DNA of 47,372 nucleotides from Thermomonas sp. (lineage in GTDB: Bacteria > Pseudomonadota > Gammaproteobacteria > Xanthomonadales > Xanthomonadaceae): contig JAIMKJ010000024.1 of assembly GCA_020692565.1 (NCBI GenBank), positions 13,501-60,872 on the forward strand, given 5' to 3'. A model generated the notes under the pieces. That model searched no databases. It was not told the DNA's origin and saw nothing but the letters and a program-made list of their open reading frames with translations. Positions 42,944-47,372 of this stretch are shown here, in pieces. A program made the position numbers and the translations under genes. Numbering within the stretch: the first letter of the stretch is position 1; every line of letters starts with the position of its first letter.

Positions 42944-43750
42944 ATGCTCCTGCCCAGCACATATTTCCCGACCCACGAAGAAAACCGCTTCCAGCACGAA
43001 GGCGATGTCGCCCGCGCCCGTGCGTTCTTCCTCGAACACCGCCCGCGCAATCTGGAATATCTGCTTTACAAACGCTACGGCTGGATGAACGCGCACCTGA
43101 AACCCGGGCAACGCATCGTCGAGTTCGGCGCCGGCTCCGGGTTGAGCAAGGAATTCATCAAACACGATGGTTTCATCATCACCGACGTCGAACCGCGAGA
43201 GTGGACCGACGCCGTGGCCGACGCGATGGACCCGCCCTTCCCGCCCGGCTCGGTCGACGTCGCGATCTTCAGCCACATGATCCATCACCTGCCCAGTCCG
43301 GCGAAATTCTTCGCCAGCGTGCACCGCATGCTCGCGCCGGGTGGGCTGGTGCTGATCCAGGAACTCAATACCTGCTTCGGCTTGAAGGCGGCGCTGCGTG
43401 CGATGCGCCATGAAGGCTGGTCCTACGATATCGACGTGTTCGATCCCGACATCGTCGCCAACGATCCACGCGATCCGTGGTCGGCGAACTGCGCGATCCC
43501 GGAACTGTTGTTCACCGACAACGCAGAATTCGAGCGCCGCATCCCGGGGTTCCGGATCGAGAAGAACACGCTCAACGAATGTTTCATCTTTCTCGCCTCG
43601 GGGGGCGTGGTGGTGCGCGCGAAAACCGTCGAACTACCGCGTTTCGCGCTGCGCGCGATCGACGGCCTCGACGGCATTCTGGTCAAGCTGATGCCGTCGA
43701 TCTTCGCGATGGGCCGTTCGGTGGTCCTGCGCAAGACCGAAGCGGGTTGA
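42944..43750 (+). CDS. SAM-dependent class I methyltransferase
   Basis: 268 aa from the ATG at 42944. Motif I is IVEFGAGSGLS (about residue 53), followed by an acidic strand end (ITDVEP), motif VDVAIFSHMIHHL (about 104) and the post-motif LAPGGLVLIQEL, a standard Rossmann methyltransferase order. It has no signal peptide. The hydrophobic C-terminal part (LVKLMPSIFAMGRSVV) may contact the membrane. Within this operon it probably O- or N-methylates the glycan or its lipid carrier intermediate. Gap of 52 bp to the nucleotidyltransferase and 7 bp to the glycosyltransferase, so cotranscription is likely. Confidence 0.85.
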   Translation: MLLPSTYFPTHEENRFQHEGDVARARAFFLEHRPRNLEYLLYKRYGWMNAHLKPGQRIVEFGAGSGLSKEFIKHDGFIITDVEPREWTDAVADAMDPPFPPGSVDVAIFSHMIHHLPSPAKFFASVHRMLAPGGLVLIQELNTCFGLKAALRAMRHEGWSYDIDVFDPDIVANDPRDPWSANCAIPELLFTDNAEFERRIPGFRIEKNTLNECFIFLASGGVVVRAKTVELPRFALRAIDGLDGILVKLMPSIFAMGRSVVLRKTEAG

Positions 43751-43757
43751 ACCGCCG

Positions 43758-44468
43758 ATGCGCCTGAGTCTGGTCATCCCCTGCTACAACGAGGCGAAGA
43801 ATCTGCCGCTGCTCGTCGCGCGCCTGCGCGGGACCTTCGTGCGCGACGACATCGAAGCGATCCTGGTCGACAACGGTTCCACCGACGATTCGCCGGCGGT
43901 GCTGGCCGCGCTGCTGGCCGAACCATCGCGCATCCGCAGCGTGCGCGTCGAGAAGAACCAGGGCTACGGGTTCGGCATCCTCTCCGGGCTGACGGCGGCG
44001 ACCGGCGACATCATCGGCTGGACCCATGCCGACATGCAGACCGACCCCGCCGATGCGCTGCGCGCGCTGGAAATCTTCGAAACATCGAAGCATCCTGACG
44101 CATTGTTCGTGAAGGGCCGGCGACACGGACGCCCATTCGCGGACGTGGTCTTCACCGTCGGCATGTCGATGTTCGAGACGCTGCTGATGCGGCGCCGGAT
44201 GTGGGACATCAACGCGCAGCCGACGCTGTTCCCGCGCGCGTTCTTCGCGACCTGGCGCGAACCGCCGCACGATTTCTCGCTCGATCTGTTTGCCTACTAC
44301 CAGGCGCTCCACCGTGGCCTGACCGTGGCTCGCTTCCCGGTGCGCTTCGGCGAACGCGCGCACGGCAGTTCGCACTGGAACGTCAATTGGCAGGCGAAGC
44401 TGCGCTTCATCCGCCGCACCGTCGATTACAGCCTCCGTCTGCGAAAGGATTTGTCACGCACCGCATGA
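43758..44468 (+). CDS. GT2-family glycosyltransferase
   Basis: 236 aa. The GT-A fold begins LSLVIPCYNEAKNLPLLV and continues with ILVDNGSTDDS, then WTHADMQTDP, where HADMQ supplies the Asp-x-Asp-like metal site. There are no membrane helices of the polyprenyl-glycosyltransferase type, only a hydrophobic MSMFETLLMRRRMW segment as in dolichol-phosphate-mannose-synthase-like proteins. It should move a sugar from a nucleotide donor onto a lipid carrier or growing glycan. The TGA overlaps the ATG of the next gene (44465-44468). Confidence 0.87.
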   Translation: MRLSLVIPCYNEAKNLPLLVARLRGTFVRDDIEAILVDNGSTDDSPAVLAALLAEPSRIRSVRVEKNQGYGFGILSGLTAATGDIIGWTHADMQTDPADALRALEIFETSKHPDALFVKGRRHGRPFADVVFTVGMSMFETLLMRRRMWDINAQPTLFPRAFFATWREPPHDFSLDLFAYYQALHRGLTVARFPVRFGERAHGSSHWNVNWQAKLRFIRRTVDYSLRLRKDLSRTA

Positions 44469-45052
44469 TCATCGTCCGGCACCGTCGCAACACCATCGAG
44501 CAACTGCGCGAGACCGCAGTCGAATTCGGCGTGGAAGTGGATATCCGCAGCTACGGCGAACGGCTCGTCATCCATCACGATCCGTTCGTCGACGGCGAGG
44601 ACTTCGAGGCCTGGCTCGCGCAATACCGCCACGGCCTGCTGATCCTCAACGTCAAGGAAGAAGGGCTCGAGGACCGGCTGATCGCGCTGATGCGCGCGTA
44701 CGGCATCGAGGATTATTTCTTCCTCGACCAGTCGTTCCCGTTCCTGATCCGCAGCGCGCGCCGCGGCGAATCGCGCTGCGCGGTGCGGGTGTCCGAGTTC
44801 GAATCGCTCGACACCGCGCTGTCGCTCGCGGGCAAGGTCGACTGGGTGTGGGTCGATTGCTTCACCCGCTTCCCGCTGGACGGCGAACAGGCTGCGCGCC
44901 TGCAGGCCGCCGGTTTCAAACTGTGCCTGGTCTCGCCCGAACTGCAGGGACGCGATGCGGCGACGGAAATCCCGGCGCTGCGCGCGCTGCTCGCGGAGCG
45001 CGGCATCACCGCCGATGCGGTCTGCACCAAGGAGACCGCACTGTGGCGGTAA
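44465..45052 (+). CDS. Small GDPD-like phosphodiesterase-fold protein
   Basis: 195 aa. The N-terminus carries the glycerophosphodiesterase signature in order: HRRN at 6-9 (for HRGx), VEVDI with Glu24 and Asp26, and VIHHD with His38 (the HD motif). The remaining TIM-barrel strands look shortened relative to the about 240-250 aa usual for the family. No signal peptide, so it would act in the cytoplasm, unlike secreted GlpQ. It may hydrolyse or transfer a phosphodiester-linked group such as glycerophosphate in the glycan pathway. It overlaps the preceding gene by 4 nt and the following one by 10 nt. Confidence 0.75.
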   Translation: MIIVRHRRNTIEQLRETAVEFGVEVDIRSYGERLVIHHDPFVDGEDFEAWLAQYRHGLLILNVKEEGLEDRLIALMRAYGIEDYFFLDQSFPFLIRSARRGESRCAVRVSEFESLDTALSLAGKVDWVWVDCFTRFPLDGEQAARLQAAGFKLCLVSPELQGRDAATEIPALRALLAERGITADAVCTKETALWR

Positions 45053-47124
45053 CGCTCAAAGCGCTGTGGCGGGATCCAGTCTTCCGCGCGGGTCTGCTGC
45101 TGCGGGTGCTGCTGATCGTCGCGCTCGTGCCGCAGATCCAGCACGAATGGTTCATCCCGTTCCTCGAACACGCGATCGCCCATCCATCGCTCGACCCGTG
45201 GACGGAATATCTGGACGCGGGCGGCACGCCGCTGGCCTATCCCTACGGCCCGACGATGCTGCTGGCGCATCTGCCCGGCGCCCTGCCCGGCTGGTTGCTC
45301 GATGCCGTCACCGGCAGCGATGTCTTCACCGGCATCGGCTTCCGCATCAGCCTGCTGCTGGCCGATCTCGCCGCGCTATCGCTGCTGTATCGCCTGTTTC
45401 CGCGCCACCCTCGCAAGCTGCTGTGGCTGTACTGGTGGTCGCCGATCGTGCTGTTCGTGACCTACTGGAACGGGCAGACCGATATCGTGCCGGTGGCGCT
45501 GCTGCTGCTGAGTCTGGTGCTGCTTCGACAATACCGCGCCACCGCCAGCGGCCTCGCCCTCGGCTTCGCGCTCGCGGCCAAATTCAGCATGCTGCTCGCG
45601 GTGCCGTTCGTAGGCATCTATCTGTGGCGCAACAAGCGCCTGCGCTCGTTGCTCAAGCCGTTCGCCGGCGGGCTCGCCGCGGGTTTCCTGCCGCAGCTGC
45701 TGTGGCTGGCATCGCCGGGCATCCGCACGATGGTGCTCGGCACCCACGAATCCGGACGCATCTTCGATTTCGCGCTGCCGCTGGGCGAATCGCTGCAGCT
45801 GTATCTCACGCCGACGCTCTATCTGCTCGCGGCCTACGGCGTGTGGCGGCTGCGGCGGATGAGCTTCGACCTGCTGATCGCAGTCACCGGACTGTCGTTC
45901 TTCCTGGTCGTGCTGACCACGCCGGCGCCGCCCGGCTGGTATCTGTGGCTGGTGCCGTTCCTGGTCGCGCATCAGTTGCAGGGAGACCGCAGTGCGATGC
46001 TGCTGACGGGGCTGCTGTCGGCGCTGGTGATCGCGCTGCATCTGGTGATCTCGCCCGGCGCCGGGGTGCCGCCGCTCGGCTGGTATCCGCAGAGCGCGAT
46101 CGCCAGCGTGTCGGCGCAGTTGGCACCGCATCTGCTTTCGCTGTGGATGACCATGGTGATCGCGACCGGACTGGTGCTGATCGTGCAGATGCTGCGCGAA
46201 CGCGTCGCCCGCAACGATTATTTCAGGATCGCGCAGAAGCCGGTGACGATCGGCATCGCCGGCGATTCCGGCGCAGGCAAGGACACGCTGAGCCACGCGC
46301 TCACCGATATTTTCGGCAAGCACACCGTCGTGCATCTGTCCGGCGACGACTATCACGTCTGGGATCGCTTCGCGCCGATGTGGAAGGGCCTCACCCACCT
46401 GAATCCGCGGGCGAACGATCTGCAGCGCTTCAACGACGACGCACTGGCGCTGATGGACGGCAAGCCCGTCGCCTGCCGTCACTACGACCATGCCGCGGGT
46501 CGCTTCCTGCCGGCGGTGCAGTTGCAGCGCAACGACGTGGTGATCGTGTCCGGCCTGCACGCGCTGCGGATGCCGCGGCTCAGCCAGCGCTTCGACGTAT
46601 CGGTGTATCTCGACATCGACGAAGACCTGCGCCGGGCATGGAAGATCCACCGCGACGTCAACGAACGCGGTCATCCGCTGGAGAACGTGCTGCGCTCGAT
46701 CGAACGCCGCGCGCTCGACGCGCAGCGCTACATCCTCACCCAGCGCAGCACCGCGGATCTGATCCTCAAACTGCGACCGGTGAACATCCGTCAGCTCGAG
46801 ACCGCATCGTCGCCGAAGGATCTGCCGCTGAAGCTGTCGGCCACGATCCGCAACGGCACGTACCACGAGCGTCTGGCGCGGATGCTGATCGGCATCTGCG
46901 GCCTGCATCTGGACATCGAACTGGCCGAAGACTCCGACGAAGTCGAAATGACCATCGAAGGCGACGTTTCCGCCGAGGACATCGCGCTCGCCGCCGGTAC
47001 GCTGGCGCCCAATCTGCAGGAAATGCTCGACATCCACCCGAAGTGGGAAGACGGCATGACCGGAATCATGCAGCTTATGGCGCTGCTGCAGATCGAAGAA
47101 TCCCTCAAGAACAGGATCCGCTGA
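45043..47124 (+). CDS. Membrane glycosyltransferase-like protein fused to a uridine-kinase-type domain
   Basis: 693 aa, starting at GTG 45043 with AAGGAG 8 nt upstream. Residues about 1-390 are polytopic membrane helices (FRAGLLLRVLLIVALVP ... LLSLWMTMVIATGLVLIVQML) with YPYGPTMLLAHLPG and WNGQTDIVPVALLLL, reminiscent of GT-C mannosyltransferase-type enzymes that use lipid-linked sugars. From about 405 a P-loop kinase of the uridine kinase/phosphoribulokinase family follows: GIAGDSGAGKDTLS (Walker A), LSGDDYHVWDRF, CRHYDHAAGRF, VSGLHALRMP, then IDEDLRRAWKIHRD. The fusion suggests that a cytosolic kinase product is used at the membrane. No frameshift explains the fusion, and the linker is continuous. 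Confidence 0.82.
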   Translation: MAVTLKALWRDPVFRAGLLLRVLLIVALVPQIQHEWFIPFLEHAIAHPSLDPWTEYLDAGGTPLAYPYGPTMLLAHLPGALPGWLLDAVTGSDVFTGIGFRISLLLADLAALSLLYRLFPRHPRKLLWLYWWSPIVLFVTYWNGQTDIVPVALLLLSLVLLRQYRATASGLALGFALAAKFSMLLAVPFVGIYLWRNKRLRSLLKPFAGGLAAGFLPQLLWLASPGIRTMVLGTHESGRIFDFALPLGESLQLYLTPTLYLLAAYGVWRLRRMSFDLLIAVTGLSFFLVVLTTPAPPGWYLWLVPFLVAHQLQGDRSAMLLTGLLSALVIALHLVISPGAGVPPLGWYPQSAIASVSAQLAPHLLSLWMTMVIATGLVLIVQMLRERVARNDYFRIAQKPVTIGIAGDSGAGKDTLSHALTDIFGKHTVVHLSGDDYHVWDRFAPMWKGLTHLNPRANDLQRFNDDALALMDGKPVACRHYDHAAGRFLPAVQLQRNDVVIVSGLHALRMPRLSQRFDVSVYLDIDEDLRRAWKIHRDVNERGHPLENVLRSIERRALDAQRYILTQRSTADLILKLRPVNIRQLETASSPKDLPLKLSATIRNGTYHERLARMLIGICGLHLDIELAEDSDEVEMTIEGDVSAEDIALAAGTLAPNLQEMLDIHPKWEDGMTGIMQLMALLQIEESLKNRIR

Positions 47125-47125
47125 G

Positions 47126-47372
47126 ATGCTCGTCAAGCACCCGTCGAAGACACTGCGCGCGCCGCGCGCGATCATCTTCGACACCGACAACACGCTCTAC
47201 GCCTACGACGCGCCGCATGCGGAAGCCACCGCCGCCACCGAGGCCAAGGCGGTACGCCTGCTCGGCGCCGACCGGGAGAGCGTCCGCGACGCTTTTCGCC
47301 AGGCGCGCGAGGAAGTCAAACGCCAACTCGGCGAGACCGCCAGTTCGCACAGCCGCCTGCTGTATTTCCAGC
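47126..47372 (+). CDS. HAD-superfamily hydrolase (3' end outside window)
   Basis: 82 complete codons are visible from the ATG at 47126, one base after the stop of the previous gene. The HAD nucleophile motif is IIFDTDNTLYAYD (Asp at about residues 19 and 21), typical of phosphatases acting on small phosphorylated metabolites, followed by a helical cap. Its position after a kinase-containing gene and before unknown sequence suggests a phosphate-removing step in the same pathway. Length, full domain content and exact activity cannot be judged because the window ends. Confidence 0.8.
   Translation, partial: MLVKHPSKTLRAPRAIIFDTDNTLYAYDAPHAEATAATEAKAVRLLGADRESVRDAFRQAREEVKRQLGETASSHSRLLYFQ

Noticed and set aside
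44201..44464. Longer N-terminus for the GDPD-like protein
   Set aside because: The extension is an out-of-frame reading of the glycosyltransferase; the ATG at 44465 begins directly before the conserved HRRN motif.

Overview
The window looks like a chromosomal segment of a high-GC gammaproteobacterium of the Xanthomonadaceae/Lysobacteraceae (Lysobacter, Luteimonas or Xanthomonas relatives). This rests on the gene order thrS-infC-rpmI-rplT-pheS-pheT-ihfA-merR-tRNA-Pro, on Xanthomonad-style REP repeats, and on two proteins with the C-terminal secretion domain (XVIPCD) known from the Xanthomonadales antibacterial type IV secretion system (X-T4SS). The genus is inferred; no rRNA gene is present. 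I saw no CRISPR array, transposase or integrase.

Layout. (1) 1-5477 (+): a less GC-rich accessory island with a partial unknown gene, a VWA / PP2C phosphatase / kinase-OB-fold triad of the TerY-P defence type, and a DUF262-DUF1524 (GmrSD-like) nuclease. It abuts the 3' end of a tRNA-Pro(GGG) gene, a classic island attachment position. (2) 5853-18456 (-): the translation operon, reading thrS, infC, (insertion), rpmI, rplT, pheS, pheT, ihfA, merR, tRNA-Pro. Between infC and rpmI sits a 4.3-kb cassette of two ankyrin-repeat genes followed by two paralogous lipases with XVIPCD and Gln-rich tails. It reads as a tandem toxin/immunity cassette for interbacterial T4SS killing. It has its own candidate promoter, a terminator isolates it from infC, and a new promoter candidate at its end can restart rpmI-rplT. 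infC appears to start with ATC, and thrS has a long leader with an attenuator-like terminator. (3) 18847-20567 (+): a class-IV aminotransferase overlapping a sulfotransferase-like gene.

(4) 20850-39842 (-): a nonribosomal peptide cluster. Three synthetases (C-A-T, C-A-T, C-A-T-C-A-T-Reductase; four modules) are followed by an MFS exporter broken by one in-frame TGA, a DUF6875-like protein, a kynurenine 3-monooxygenase homologue and a 4'-phosphopantetheinyl transferase. Most junctions are 4-nt ATGA overlaps. The reductase end predicts a peptide aldehyde, alcohol or cyclic imine. Specificity codes read by eye suggest Gly for module 2, Asn for module 3 and possibly a basic residue for module 4.

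(5) 40137-47372 (+): a compact operon for an unidentified surface glycan or phospho-metabolite: class II aldolase, double nucleotidyltransferase, SAM methyltransferase, GT2 glycosyltransferase, small GDPD-like protein, a membrane glycosyltransferase-like region fused to a uridine-kinase-type domain, and the start of a HAD hydrolase running out of the window.

All domain calls, codes and promoters were read by eye without database searches.
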